A stretch of 64,000 bases of DNA from positions 186,001-250,000 of the forward strand of contig NZ_CANLSZ010000001.1 in NCBI RefSeq assembly GCF_947493765.1, in the 5' to 3' direction. The translations under genes were made by a program, and so were the position numbers. The first letter of the stretch is position 1. Each line of letters starts with the position of its first letter. Below, in pieces: positions 44,951 to 53,979 of this stretch. Source of the stretch: an uncultured Arthrobacter sp. (GTDB taxonomy: Bacteria > Actinomycetota > Actinomycetes > Actinomycetales > Micrococcaceae). The notes beneath the pieces are model-generated. The model did no database searches. It had not been told where the DNA came from and saw only the letters and a list, made by a program, of their open reading frames with translations.

Positions 44951-46318
44951 TCAGCCCACGCGGGCGAGAGCAGCGGCAAGTTTCGTGGTGGAGCGCGCCG
45001 GGATGTAGGGCACGGTGACGGTCCTGCCGCCCCAGCTGCTCATCAGGGCTGCCTCCGGGAGGTCCTCCGCGGCATAGTCGCCGCCCTTGACCCAGATGTC
45101 CGGCTGCAGCCGGGCGATCGCGTTCTCCGGCGTCGACTCCGTGAACACGAGCACGGCGTCGACACACTCGAGCGCGGTGAGCAGCTCGGCGCGGTCGTCC
45201 TGCCGGATGATGGGCCGGTGCTCCCCCTTCAGTCCGCGCACGGAGTCGTCGGAGTTCAGGCACACGACGAGGCAGTCGCCGAGCTGCCGTGCCGCGGCGA
45301 GTGTGCGGGCGTGCCCCGCGTGCAGGAGATCGAAGCAGCCGCCGGTCGCCACCACGGTCCCGCCCGCCGCACGCGTCCGTCGGACCACCTCCAGGGCGTC
45401 GAGACCCTCCACCGGCAGCTGCAGCGGCGCCGCTCCCTGCCCGGTGCCGAGCGAGGCGAGACCGCCGAGCCCGAGGAAGTACGCCGCGGCCTCGGTGGCC
45501 TGCCGGGCCGCGGCGTCGACCGCCGCCCCCTCGGCGAGCCCGACGGCGAGCGCGACGGCGAAGCGGTCACCGGCGCCGCACGGATCCGCTGCATCCACGC
45601 GCGGTGCGGGGATCACCTGGGGCAGCAGTCCCGGCGCGGCGACCAGGGCGCCGTGATCGCCCATCGTGACGATCACGGCTCGGCTCCCCCAGGTCTCCAG
45701 GAGGACGTCGGCCGCCGCCGCGGCTGCCGAGGTCCCGGACCCGCGGACCCCGGCGAAACGCAGGGCCTCCCCGAGATTCGGGGTCACGGCTGCCACGCCC
45801 GGCACGGGCTCGGCACCGAGCGGGTGCGGATCCCAGATGACAGGGGTGGATCCGGCCACCGCCGCGAGGTGTGCCCGCAACTCGGCATTGGCCAGGACGC
45901 CGCGACCGTAGTCCGCCGCGATGATCGCGTCGGCCCCGGTCAGCGCTGCGAGCATCCCGTCGGTGCACTCCGGCGCCGGTGGCGGCGCGCAGCCCTCGTC
46001 GAACCGCACCACCGCCTGGCCCGACGCACGGATCCGCGTCTTCACGGGGGTCGGGGCTTGCGAGGGGCCCGCGACGACGTCGATGCCGTCGAGCTCGGCG
46101 CGCAGGAGCCCCGCGGCGTCGTCGTCCCCGAGGACCGTCACGAGGACGGCCTCGTGCCCCTCGCCCCGGACCATGCGCGCCACGAGGCCCGCGCCGCCCG
46201 GGCGCCGCCGCACGGCGTCGACCTCGACCACGGGCACGGGCGCATCCGGTGACAGTCGCCCCGCTCCCCCGGAGAGATCCGTGTCGAGCAGCACGTCCCC
46301 CACCACCACGATCCTCAT
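44951..46318 (-). CDS. hldE: Bifunctional heptose-7-phosphate kinase / heptose-1-phosphate adenylyltransferase (copy 2)
   Basis: The 455-residue fusion again joins a PfkB kinase domain (IVVVGDVLLDTDLSG, RRRPGGAGLVARM, catalytic DPCGAGDRFAVAL) to a nucleotidyltransferase domain (TGGCFDLLHAGHARTLAAARQLGDCLVVCLNSDD). It is shorter and quite diverged from copy 1, with an Ala/Gly-rich kinase domain. Its ATG overlaps the gmhA stop (ATGA). Both catalytic centres look intact, so it may be the main pathway enzyme of the gmhB-to-SDR operon. Confidence 0.9.
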   Translation of the reverse strand: MRIVVVGDVLLDTDLSGGAGRLSPDAPVPVVEVDAVRRRPGGAGLVARMVRGEGHEAVLVTVLGDDDAAGLLRAELDGIDVVAGPSQAPTPVKTRIRASGQAVVRFDEGCAPPPAPECTDGMLAALTGADAIIAADYGRGVLANAELRAHLAAVAGSTPVIWDPHPLGAEPVPGVAAVTPNLGEALRFAGVRGSGTSAAAAAADVLLETWGSRAVIVTMGDHGALVAAPGLLPQVIPAPRVDAADPCGAGDRFAVALAVGLAEGAAVDAAARQATEAAAYFLGLGGLASLGTGQGAAPLQLPVEGLDALEVVRRTRAAGGTVVATGGCFDLLHAGHARTLAAARQLGDCLVVCLNSDDSVRGLKGEHRPIIRQDDRAELLTALECVDAVLVFTESTPENAIARLQPDIWVKGGDYAAEDLPEAALMSSWGGRTVTVPYIPARSTTKLAAALARVG

Positions 46319-47145
46319 CGCTGCTCCTCCCTACCCGACCGGCTCTCCCCGGACCGCCGGTTCTCCCCGGACGGCTGGTTCTCCTCACACTGCTGTTCCT
46401 CCCGACGGCGCAGCACCGCCGCGTCGAAGGCACGGCAGACGGCGTGCAGGGCGATCAGGTGCCCCTCCTGGGCGCTGGCCGAGACGGCATCGATCGCCAC
46501 GGAGGAGTCCACGCACTCGGTGAGCGGGTTGGGGCCGGCACCCGTCAGCGCCCACGTGGTGATGCCGGCCGCCCGGGCCGTCTCCGCCGCGCGCAGCAGA
46601 TTGGGGCTCCTGCCGCTGGTGCTGAAGAGCATCAGGATGTCCCCCTCACGGCCGTGCGCGCGTACCTGGCGGGCGAACAGCTGCTCGAAGCCGTAGTCGT
46701 TGGCGATCGCGGTGACCGCCGAGCTCTCGGCGTGCAGCGAGATGGCCGAGAACGGCTCCCGCTCCCCGTCGAAGCGACCCACCAGCTCCGCCGTCAGATG
46801 CTGCGCCTCGGCCGCCGAGCCGCCATTGCCGGCGGCGAGCAGTCGCTGACCGCCCATGAGGCGGGTGGCCAGTTCGCGTCCCCACTCCGCGAGCGTCCCG
46901 GCATTCCGGGACAGCGATTCCAGGGCCGGCGTGAGGGCCCGCAGATGCTCCAGGACCAGGCGCTCCGAGTCCTCGAGCGAGGCGTCGAGGGTCCCGACGG
47001 GGTGCGGCAGGCCGTTCCGCGGACGTGCGTCCGTGTCCGACAGTCCCGTGTCCGACAAATTCGTGTCCGACAGATCCGTAGTCCTCAGTTCCGTGTCCGA
47101 CAGTCCCGTGGTCCTCAGTTCCGTGGTCCTCAAATCCGTGGTCAC
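46315..47145 (-). CDS. gmhA: Sedoheptulose-7-phosphate isomerase (GmhA type) with repeat-rich ends
   Basis: The SIS-domain enzyme converts sedoheptulose 7-phosphate to D-glycero-D-manno-heptose 7-phosphate. The core has [42 protein letters not shown] and the C-terminal histidine helix [15 protein letters not shown]. The GTG start overlaps the preceding glycosyltransferase stop (GTGA). Unusual are seven 5-residue units at residues 3-37 ([15 protein letters not shown] and the like) and a repeated Ser/Gly/Glu/Arg-rich tail after the catalytic domain. The 276-residue length exceeds the usual ~195 because of these ends. Confidence 0.9.
   Translation of the reverse strand: MTTDLRTTELRTTGLSDTELRTTDLSDTNLSDTGLSDTDARPRNGLPHPVGTLDASLEDSERLVLEHLRALTPALESLSRNAGTLAEWGRELATRLMGGQRLLAAGNGGSAAEAQHLTAELVGRFDGEREPFSAISLHAESSAVTAIANDYGFEQLFARQVRAHGREGDILMLFSTSGRSPNLLRAAETARAAGITTWALTGAGPNPLTECVDSSVAIDAVSASAQEGHLIALHAVCRAFDAAVLRRREEQQCEENQPSGENRRSGESRSGREEQR
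47035..47139 (-). repeat. Seven 15-bp coding repeats at the gmhA 5' end
   Basis: The repeats encode T[DEGN]L[RS][TD], close to the pentapeptide-repeat consensus A[DN]LXX with Thr for Ala. At DNA level the units are variants of TCCGTGTCCGACAGT. Being multiples of 3, expansion or contraction would keep the reading frame. Confidence 0.8.
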
Positions 47146-48431
47146 AGTGCCCGGCCTCCCGTGCTCTCGAGTGGGCGCGCGGTGGTGTGCTGCGCCGTGG
47201 TCGGTGGTGGCGCCGTCGTGCCCAGTGCGGCGAGATACGCCGTCTCGGTGTCGGCGGCGATCCTGTCCCAGGAGTAGCGCGCCAGCACCCGCCGGTGGCC
47301 GTTCTCGCCGAGCTCGCGGGCCCGGGCCGGATCGGCGAGGAGGGAGCCGATCGCCGCGGCGATGGCGGGCGGATCCTGCGGCGGTGCGTGGAGTCCGGTG
47401 GTGCCGTCGACGACGGTGTCCACCAGGCCGCCCACGGCCGCGGCGACGACGGGTACGCCGCATGCCATGGCCTCGAGCGGGACGATCCCGAAGGGTTCGT
47501 ACCAGGGCGCGCAGACGACGGCGTCGGCGCTCCGGAGGACCGCCGGCATCTCCGCCCGGGACACCTGGCCGCGCAGCACCACGCGGTCAGCGACGCCGAG
47601 GTCCGCCGCCAGGGTCAGCAGGCGCTGCGCCTCGGGATCGTCCTGCAGTCCGGCCGAGTTGCCCGCGCCGCCCACGATCACGAGTTCGACGTCGCTGCGC
47701 CCGAGGTCGGTGAGCTCACGCAGCGCACGGATGGCCAGGTCCATGCCCTTGCGCGGCACGAGCCGGCCCACGCTGACGATCCGGTGTGCCCGGTTCCGCT
47801 CCTCCACGGGGCCGCGGGGGGTGAAGAGGTCCAGATCGACGCCGCAGGGGGCGATGGAGACCCTGCCGTCCGGCACGCCCATCGCCGCGAGCTCGAACAC
47901 CTCGTCCGAGCAGGTGGCCACCACGTGGTCCGCGCTGCGGCCCACCATCGCCTCGAGGGAGATCCGCTCGGCCGGACTGGTGTCCTCGACGCCCTGGTGG
48001 CGCCGCTTGACCGTCCCGAGCGCGTGGAAGGTCTGGACGACCCGCACCGGTCGGCCCGCGCCTGCGCTGCGGCGCGCTGCATCCAGCGCCGCGAGGCCGG
48101 ACATCCAGAAGTGGCCGTGCACGATGTCGGGTGCGTCCTGGCCCCAGTCCGCGACGATGCCGTCCGCGAGCGCCCCCATGTACGGCAGGAGGAGGTCCTT
48201 GGCGACGGCGCCGGCCGGGCCGGCGTCCACGTGCACCACCTCGAGTCCCGGCTCCGAGCGGACGCGGGCGGGCAGGTCCGGATCGTCGCGGCGCGTGTAG
48301 ACGGTGACGTCGTGTCCCCGGCGCGCGAGGGCCAGGGACAGCTCGGCGACATGGACGTTCTGGCCACCGGCGTCGACGCCTCCGAGTGCCGCGAGCGGGC
48401 TCGCATGTTCGGACACCATGGAAATCCTCAC
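47142..48431 (-). CDS. Glycosyltransferase family 4 (GT-B)
   Basis: The 429-residue protein has N-terminal [43 protein letters not shown] and the C-terminal donor-site [36 protein letters not shown], with the ExxxxxxxE motif of retaining GT4 enzymes. It is similar in style to MshA and sucrose-phosphate-synthase-type GT4 proteins. The GTG start overlaps the preceding gene's stop. The C-terminal 25 residues are Thr/Pro-rich and low complexity. It acts in the cytoplasm, probably on a growing glycan. Confidence 0.9.
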   Translation of the reverse strand: MRISMVSEHASPLAALGGVDAGGQNVHVAELSLALARRGHDVTVYTRRDDPDLPARVRSEPGLEVVHVDAGPAGAVAKDLLLPYMGALADGIVADWGQDAPDIVHGHFWMSGLAALDAARRSAGAGRPVRVVQTFHALGTVKRRHQGVEDTSPAERISLEAMVGRSADHVVATCSDEVFELAAMGVPDGRVSIAPCGVDLDLFTPRGPVEERNRAHRIVSVGRLVPRKGMDLAIRALRELTDLGRSDVELVIVGGAGNSAGLQDDPEAQRLLTLAADLGVADRVVLRGQVSRAEMPAVLRSADAVVCAPWYEPFGIVPLEAMACGVPVVAAAVGGLVDTVVDGTTGLHAPPQDPPAIAAAIGSLLADPARARELGENGHRRVLARYSWDRIAADTETAYLAALGTTAPPPTTAQHTTARPLESTGGRAL

Positions 48432-49429
48432 GGCGCTCTCCTCTCGGTGACGAGCTGTCCTCGCAGCCGGGACGCCTCCTCGTCGAGGACCGCGTCCCAG
48501 TCGGACAGGAAGCGGGCGAGTCCGTACCGGGCGAGGGCGGCCTCGCGTGCCACGAGGCCGCGCGTGCGGGCCTCGTCAGGGTCCTCGATCAGCCGGGCCG
48601 CAGCACGCAGGAGGTCCTCGACGCTCGTCGAGACGGCGCCGGCGCCTGCGGGTACGGCCCGGGCGGCCTCGGTGGTGGCGAGCACCAGGACCGGCAGACC
48701 CACGTGCATGGCCTCCAGGAGGGACAGTCCCAGCGAGGTCCAGCGCAGCGGGTGGACGTAGGCCCGCGAGCGTCCCAGCCTCGCGTGGAGCTGCTTGGTC
48801 GGGAGGTCCCCGCCGATGCGCAGCTCGCCCGGTCCCAGATCCAGGGCGTCCGCGAGGGTGCCGGTGCCCATGCCGAAGACCTCGAGGGGTGCGACGCCGG
48901 CGAAGCGAGGCAGCAGGTCGGTGCCGGTGATGCGGCCCCGCCGGACCGGCTCGTTGATCACGAGCGCGAGCTGCTGCAGGTCCCCGGAGTAGAGATAGCC
49001 GGGATCCACGATGCCGTGCTCGATCACCGTGGTCCGGGCACGGCCGCTGTCCCAGAAGAGGTCGTTGAAGTGCGTGACGTGGACGATCGGGATGTCCGTC
49101 CGGTCCGCCAGCGGGTGCACGGTGCCCACGATGTCGCGGCGCGGTGTGTTGTGCTCCACGAACACCGCCGGCAGGTCCCGCCCGGGGGTGCGTCCGAGGA
49201 GCCGCTCGCACGCGGCGATCTCCTCCGCGCGCTGGAGGACGACGACGTCGATGTCGGCGTCCGCGAGGTCCCCGGGAGCGACCTCGACCACGCTGTCCGG
49301 CCAGTCGCGACCGGCCCGGCCGAGTCCCCACGGACCGCCGTCGGGCTCGGTGGGAAGCACACAGGTGTGCCGCCCCCTGACGAAGGCGTCGGTCCACCCT
49401 CCGTGGACGTGCCAGAGCAGGATCCTCAT
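48428..49429 (-). CDS. Glycosyltransferase, GT-B, GT1/GT4-like
   Basis: The 333-residue protein starts [26 protein letters not shown]. It has a middle linker region with VIEHGIVDP and a donor-site segment [46 protein letters not shown], an EAM-type motif. It is shorter than usual GT4 enzymes. The ATG overlaps the downstream end of the GT9 gene (ATGA) and its own stop overlaps the next GT, so it belongs to the coupled heptose operon. Confidence 0.85.
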   Translation of the reverse strand: MRILLWHVHGGWTDAFVRGRHTCVLPTEPDGGPWGLGRAGRDWPDSVVEVAPGDLADADIDVVVLQRAEEIAACERLLGRTPGRDLPAVFVEHNTPRRDIVGTVHPLADRTDIPIVHVTHFNDLFWDSGRARTTVIEHGIVDPGYLYSGDLQQLALVINEPVRRGRITGTDLLPRFAGVAPLEVFGMGTGTLADALDLGPGELRIGGDLPTKQLHARLGRSRAYVHPLRWTSLGLSLLEAMHVGLPVLVLATTEAARAVPAGAGAVSTSVEDLLRAAARLIEDPDEARTRGLVAREAALARYGLARFLSDWDAVLDEEASRLRGQLVTERRAP

Positions 49430-50538
49430 TGCTTTCCCCTCGTCTGTCTGCGGCCGTCGGTGCGGCCGATGCTGCGGCGCGAGCCGAGTGATGAGATACC
49501 GGAACTGAGCCGGAGGACGGCGTCGACCACGTCCTCCGGCGAGACGTTCGACAGGCACGGGTGGCCCTGGACGGGGCAGATGCGGGCCCGGGTGAGCGCA
49601 CAGGCGGCGTCCTGGTCCCCGAGCAGCTCCACGGGGACCCTGTACGGCGCCCAACGGACGGCGGGGACCACGGGTGAGAACAGGCACACCACGGGGGTGC
49701 CCACGGCAGCGGCCAGGTGGGCCGGTCCGGTGTTGCCCGTGATGACCACCGTGGCCCCCGCCAGCACGGTCCCCAGGGTGTCCAGATCCGTCCTGCCGCC
49801 GAGGTCCAGGCCCTCAGGACCCGCCACGGTGGAGGTCAGGCCGGTCTCGCCCGGGCCCCCCGTGACCACCACGCGGAAGCCCGCGGCGGTGAGCAGCTCC
49901 ACGGCGGCGGCGTGGTGCAGGGGCGGCCAGGCGCGGGCGGGGACGGCGGCGCCGGGGTGCACCACCACGTAGGGCCCCTCCCCCACGAGCTCCTCCACCT
50001 CCGCGGGGTCCGGGCGGGGGGTGACCTGCAGCCGCCCGTCGTCGCCGTCCGGCAGGGCGTAGCCCGCGGCCTCGGCGATCCTCAGGGCCCGCTCGGCCTC
50101 CGGCTGGTCCTCGGGGAAGTCCTCCCCCGGCCTGATGCGCACGTCCAGGAGGGATCCGGCGTAGTCCACGGACGCGCCGGCGATGCGCCGGACCCCCGTG
50201 AGGCGCAGCAGGAGGGCGAGCGGCAGCGGCGACTGGTGGAAGGAGGTCAGGATCACGGCCTCGTCCACCTCCAGCGCCTCCACGGCGTCCTGCAGCTCGG
50301 CGATCAGCTCGGGCGTCGGATCGGGTGCGGGGTCCACGATCCAGGGGGCGGACCAGATCACGACGTCGGCCACACCGGGTAGCAGCCGACCCGCGGCGGC
50401 GCCCTGCGGTCCGCACAGGAGCACGACGTCGTTGGGCGAATCCCCGTGGTCCCCCGCCGCGATGGCCCGCACGGCCGGTCCGGCGAGCAGCACGTCGCCG
50501 GCGCTGTCGAGGCGTGCGACCAGCACGCGGCGCCTCAT
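49426..50538 (-). CDS. Glycosyltransferase family 9 (heptosyltransferase-like), 2
   Basis: The 370-residue GT-B protein has RRRVLVARLDSAGDVLLAGPAVRAIA at the N-terminus, VVVHPGAAVPARAWP, and the GT9 signature ITGNTGPAHLAAAVGTPVVCLFSPVVPAVRWAPY. Cysteines in CALTRARICPVQGHPCLSNVSPEDV resemble those of heptosyltransferases. ATG 50538 is selected since it overlaps the gmhB stop (ATGA); five extra residues are possible. It is the second gene of the operon. Confidence 0.9.
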   Translation of the reverse strand: MRRRVLVARLDSAGDVLLAGPAVRAIAAGDHGDSPNDVVLLCGPQGAAAGRLLPGVADVVIWSAPWIVDPAPDPTPELIAELQDAVEALEVDEAVILTSFHQSPLPLALLLRLTGVRRIAGASVDYAGSLLDVRIRPGEDFPEDQPEAERALRIAEAAGYALPDGDDGRLQVTPRPDPAEVEELVGEGPYVVVHPGAAVPARAWPPLHHAAAVELLTAAGFRVVVTGGPGETGLTSTVAGPEGLDLGGRTDLDTLGTVLAGATVVITGNTGPAHLAAAVGTPVVCLFSPVVPAVRWAPYRVPVELLGDQDAACALTRARICPVQGHPCLSNVSPEDVVDAVLRLSSGISSLGSRRSIGRTDGRRQTRGKQ

Positions 50539-51083
50539 GGGGCCCCCTCCCACAGGAGGGCCACGGCCTCGGCGAGGCTCCCCGCGACGGCGGGCGCCGA
50601 GCGGATCTCGTCCTCGAGGGTCACCACGGTGGGGACGAGCACTGCTCGTGCCCCGGCGGCGGCAGCAGCGCCCATGTCGGCGCCGATGTCACCGATGACG
50701 GCGACGTCGGACGGGTCCAGGTCGAGTCGCCCGCTCGCGGACAGGACCATGCCCGGGCCGGGTTTGCGGCACCGGCAGCCGTCCCCCGGTCCGTGGGGGC
50801 AGACCTCCCAGAGGTCGAACGGGCCGAGCAGCTCCTCGACCCTCGCGTTGACGGCGTCGACCTGCTCCCGCGTGACGATGCCGCGGGCGATCCCGGACTG
50901 GTTGGTGACGACGCCGAGGCGCACGCCGTCGGCGCGCAACCGATCGAGGACGTCCCGGGCACCGGGCATGGGCTCCACCAGCGAGGGGTCCCCGTTGTAC
51001 GGGACGTCCTCGACGATGGTCCCGTCCCGATCGAACAGGACGGCCCGTGGGGCGGTCCGCGGGGGTCCGGGTGAGAAGGCCAT
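50535..51083 (-). CDS. gmhB: D-glycero-beta-D-manno-heptose-1,7-bisphosphate 7-phosphatase
   Basis: This HAD-IIIA phosphatase removes the 7-phosphate in ADP-heptose synthesis. The 182-residue protein has the HAD motif AVLFDRDGTIVEDVPYNGDP at about residues 14-33, GVVTNQSGIARG, the zinc-loop CPHGPGDGCRCRKPGPGM and VIGDIGADMGAA. The zinc cysteines and FDRDGT are the GmhB hallmarks. It is the first gene of the seven-gene minus-strand operon, divergent from the third GT9 gene. Confidence 0.92.
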   Translation of the reverse strand: MAFSPGPPRTAPRAVLFDRDGTIVEDVPYNGDPSLVEPMPGARDVLDRLRADGVRLGVVTNQSGIARGIVTREQVDAVNARVEELLGPFDLWEVCPHGPGDGCRCRKPGPGMVLSASGRLDLDPSDVAVIGDIGADMGAAAAAGARAVLVPTVVTLEDEIRSAPAVAGSLAEAVALLWEGAP

Positions 51084-51210
51084 ACAGGCTTAGTGCCCGG
51101 GAAGGAGCAGGACTAAACACTTCGGGCCGAACTTCTTCCGTCCCCCACCGCTGCCGCCGCCCGGCCACGCGGCCACGCGGCCACTGCCATCCTCCCGGAC
51201 CTCTGGCAGG

Positions 51211-52251
51211 ATGAACCGCATGAGCTCCGACGGCACCGCCGCGACCACCCCGGACCGTGCCCCGTCCGCCCCGGGCAGCGGGGCCCCGGACGACCGTCCG
51301 GTGCCGTCGTCGACCCCCGCACGCGACGGTCGCCCGGAACTCCTCGTTCTCCGCGCCCTGAAGCTCGGCGACCTCCTCGTGGCCGTCCCGGCGCTCCGGG
51401 GACTGCGCCGCGCCTTCCCTGAGCACCGGATCCTGTACGCGGCCCAGGAGTGGCTGCGCCCCGTCGTCGGCCTCGTCGACGCGATCGACGACCTGCTGCC
51501 CACCCACGGACTGGACGCCCCCCTCCCGGTGGAGCACGGGCGGATCGACATCGCCGTGAATCTGCACGGCAACGGCGTCGAGAGCCGGGGTCGGCTCGGG
51601 GAGATCGGAGCGCACCGGCGCCTGGGCCACCGCTCGCACGGCTGGGACGGTCCGGACTGGCCCGACGGCGTCCACGAGCGGGAGCGCTGGGCGTCCCTGG
51701 TGTCGTGGCACGGAGCACCGGCGGACCCGCTGGACTGCCGCCTCGGTCCGCCCAGCGTGGCGAGCTCCGCCCCGGGCGCCGTCGTCGTGCACGTGGGAGC
51801 CGCCTACGGCAGCAGACTGTGGCCCGTCGAACGCTTCGCGGCCGTCGCCCGTCGTCTTGCAGCCGCGGGCCACCGGGTCCTGTTCACCGGCAGCGACGCC
51901 GAACGCGCGCGGGCCCTCGCCGTCGCCGCTGCCGCCGGCCTGCCCGAGGACGCCGTCGCTGCCGGGACGCTGCCGCTCGACCGGTTCGCCGCGCTCATCG
52001 CGGGTGCGGCATTGGTGATCTCGGCCGACACGGGTGCCGCTCACCTCGCCTCGGCGTACGGCCGGCCGTCGGTCGTCCTGTTCGGACCGGCGCCCGCGGC
52101 CGAGTGGGGTCCTCCACCGGGCCCCCACACCGTCCTGACCGATGCCTCGGTGCGCCTCGGTGACACCTTCTCCCCCACGCCCGATCCGGCCCTGCTGGCC
52201 GTCACCGTGGAGCAGGTACTGGCCGCTGCCGCGGCTCACGGCATGGCGTAG
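51211..52251 (+). CDS. Glycosyltransferase family 9 (heptosyltransferase-like), 3
   Basis: The 346-residue protein has a disordered 40-residue N-terminus, then ELLVLRALKLGDLLVAVPALRGLRRAFPEHRI, HVGAAYGSRLWPVERFAAVARRLAAAGH and SADTGAAHLASAYGRPSVVLFGPAPAAEWGPP. These are GT9 elements. Two ATGs fit, 51211 and 51220; CAGGAT at 51207-51212 would make the second a leaderless start. It is divergent from gmhB and so flanks the heptose operon. Its end is 28 bp from the convergent sigma factor gene. Confidence 0.88.
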   Translation: MNRMSSDGTAATTPDRAPSAPGSGAPDDRPVPSSTPARDGRPELLVLRALKLGDLLVAVPALRGLRRAFPEHRILYAAQEWLRPVVGLVDAIDDLLPTHGLDAPLPVEHGRIDIAVNLHGNGVESRGRLGEIGAHRRLGHRSHGWDGPDWPDGVHERERWASLVSWHGAPADPLDCRLGPPSVASSAPGAVVVHVGAAYGSRLWPVERFAAVARRLAAAGHRVLFTGSDAERARALAVAAAAGLPEDAVAAGTLPLDRFAALIAGAALVISADTGAAHLASAYGRPSVVLFGPAPAAEWGPPPGPHTVLTDASVRLGDTFSPTPDPALLAVTVEQVLAAAAAHGMA

Positions 52252-52279
52252 CCGCGCCTGCCTCCGGGCACGGGGCGCT

Positions 52280-53161
52280 TCACCCCGTCCGGCCCGGCGC
52301 CCGGGACGGCGCTGCGGCCGGACGGGCCTGGGCGGGCGAGCCGAGCAGGGTTTTCTGCAGTCTGACGAGGATCCGTGAGAGGGCGCGGGACACCTGCATC
52401 TGCGACATCCCCAGTGCGTCCGCGATCACCTGCTGGGTCTGCTCCATGAAGTACCGGCGGTAGAGCAGTTCCTTCTCGCCCGGTCCGAGGTCGTTGACCG
52501 CACCGCGCAGCGAGATCATGTCGTCGCTGCGATCCGTGCCGCTCGCCTCGACGGCCAGCGTCTCCGCCCAGCCCGGGCCCTCGGCGTCGAGCGACTCCGG
52601 GCGGAGGCTGGAGTGGGCGGCCTGCGCCTCGAGGATCCTCGCCTCCGGGTGGCCCAGTTCCAGGCCCAGTTCCCGGGCCGTCGCCTCACGACCGAAGCGC
52701 TGCGCCAGGGCCGGTGCGGCACGGGCGATCTCGGTGCGCAGGTCCTGGATCTCCCGCGGTGGGCGGATCACCCAGCACGAGTCCCGGAGGTACCTCTTGA
52801 TCTCACCGTTGATCGTCGGGACGGCGAAGGACGCGAACGGGACGCCGCGCGCGGGATCGAAGCGCTGCACGGCCTTGATGAGACCCAGGTACGCCACCTG
52901 GCGGATGTCGGAGGCCTCCGGGCCCGACGACGCGAAGGACCGCGCCACGGACTCGGCGATGTCCAGGTGCCGCAGTGCGATGTCGTCCTGCAGCGCCGCG
53001 GTCAGCCGCGCTCCCGGGCGGGCGGCAGCACGCGAGACCGGCACCTGGCCCGCCCCGTCCTTGCCGGACGTGCCACCGGGGGCCCTGTCGGGTGACCCGC
53101 CCTGCACCCGGGGTGCGGCGGAACTCTGCGTGCGACGCTGCGTCGGCGGAAGAACACTCAC
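52280..53161 (-). CDS. SigB/SigF-family alternative RNA polymerase sigma factor
   Basis: The 293-residue sigma-70 protein has region 2 (HLDIAESVARSFASSGPEASDIRQVAYLGLIKAVQRFDPARGVPFASFAVPTINGEIKRYLRDSCWVIRPPREIQDLR), region 3, and region 4 with the helix-turn-helix TQQVIADALGMSQMQVSRALSRILVRLQ. This is characteristic of general-stress SigB/SigF-type factors. A GTG start with GGGAGC upstream is used. An 80-residue Ala/Gly/Pro-rich extension precedes region 2. No anti-sigma or anti-anti-sigma gene adjoins it, unlike typical sigB loci. Confidence 0.92.
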   Translation of the reverse strand: MSVLPPTQRRTQSSAAPRVQGGSPDRAPGGTSGKDGAGQVPVSRAAARPGARLTAALQDDIALRHLDIAESVARSFASSGPEASDIRQVAYLGLIKAVQRFDPARGVPFASFAVPTINGEIKRYLRDSCWVIRPPREIQDLRTEIARAAPALAQRFGREATARELGLELGHPEARILEAQAAHSSLRPESLDAEGPGWAETLAVEASGTDRSDDMISLRGAVNDLGPGEKELLYRRYFMEQTQQVIADALGMSQMQVSRALSRILVRLQKTLLGSPAQARPAAAPSRAPGRTG

Positions 53162-53299
53162 GCTCCCAAGAAAACAGCAGACCGGTCCACGCGCAACCGT
53201 GGGGTCCTGCGGAGCCGGGTTCCTGCACGGGCTTCCTTTTCGCGCCCGGGCACGCTACGGCGACGGACCGCGACCCGTCGCCCCGGTTCCGAACGGGTG

Positions 53300-53827
53300 T
53301 CAGCAGGGGACGGCTGCAGGGCCCGTGGGGCCCGCGGGGCCCTCGGGCGCCGTGGGGCCCTCGGGGGCCGTGCCCGGGTCCGGCGCGGTGCCGGGGACAA
53401 TCCGCTTCCAGCGGGAGGCGCCGAGCTCACTGATGATGGCCTGCAGATGTCCCCGCAGTTCCTCGGACACCAGGGCGCCGCCGCTCACGAGGGTCTGCTC
53501 GATGTCCTCGGCGGCGTCGAGCACCTGCCGCCCCGTGGCGGAGAGGGACACCGAGTGCGAGCGCCGGTCGAGGTCGTCCGGCACGCGTAGCACGCATCCC
53601 CTGGACTCCAGGTGGGAGAGGGTCCTGCCCATGGTCTGGGCCTGCACCCGGACGCTCTGGGCGAGAGTGGCCTGGGTCATGGCGCCCTGCTCCGCGAGCA
53701 CCCCCAGCGCGATCACGCCGGCATGGGTCACCCCGAGGTGGTTCAACCGCTCCATCCATGCGTGTTCCACCAGACGGGCTGCCGTGGTCAGGAGCCGGCC
53801 CGTGGTCCACTGATCCAGATTGCGCAT
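53300..53827 (-). CDS. MarR-family transcriptional regulator with Gly/Pro-rich tail
   Basis: The 175-residue protein has the winged-helix core GVIALGVLAEQGAMTQATLAQSVRVQAQTMGRTLSHLESRGCVLRVPDDLDRRSHSVSLS. ATG 53827 has GAGGAAGG 6 nt upstream and is preferred to a TTG two codons earlier. The last 30 residues are built of Gly-Pro-Thr/Ala-type repeats (EGPTAPEGPAGPTGP), encoded by GGGCCC-rich tandem DNA. It is divergent from a peroxiredoxin gene, so redox or toxicant control of that gene is plausible but unproven. Confidence 0.9.
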   Translation of the reverse strand: MRNLDQWTTGRLLTTAARLVEHAWMERLNHLGVTHAGVIALGVLAEQGAMTQATLAQSVRVQAQTMGRTLSHLESRGCVLRVPDDLDRRSHSVSLSATGRQVLDAAEDIEQTLVSGGALVSEELRGHLQAIISELGASRWKRIVPGTAPDPGTAPEGPTAPEGPAGPTGPAAVPC

Positions 53828-53979
53828 GGCCAACCTTCCTCTTGCTCACAGACCTGCAGCTCGGGCACCGGATCTGAGGTCCATGATAGCTAGGCTGTAC
53901 CCTCTGATTGCCGACCACTTCCTCTCCGCCCGGACGAGGAGCCCCAGCGCCGGCGAACCATCGATCCTCAGGAGCAGGC

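Noticed and set aside
47146-47463. Longer GmhA starting upstream of 47145
   Set aside because: The extra sequence is an Arg/Gly-rich shadow of the glycosyltransferase gene; the GTG overlapping that gene's stop fits the coupling pattern of the operon.
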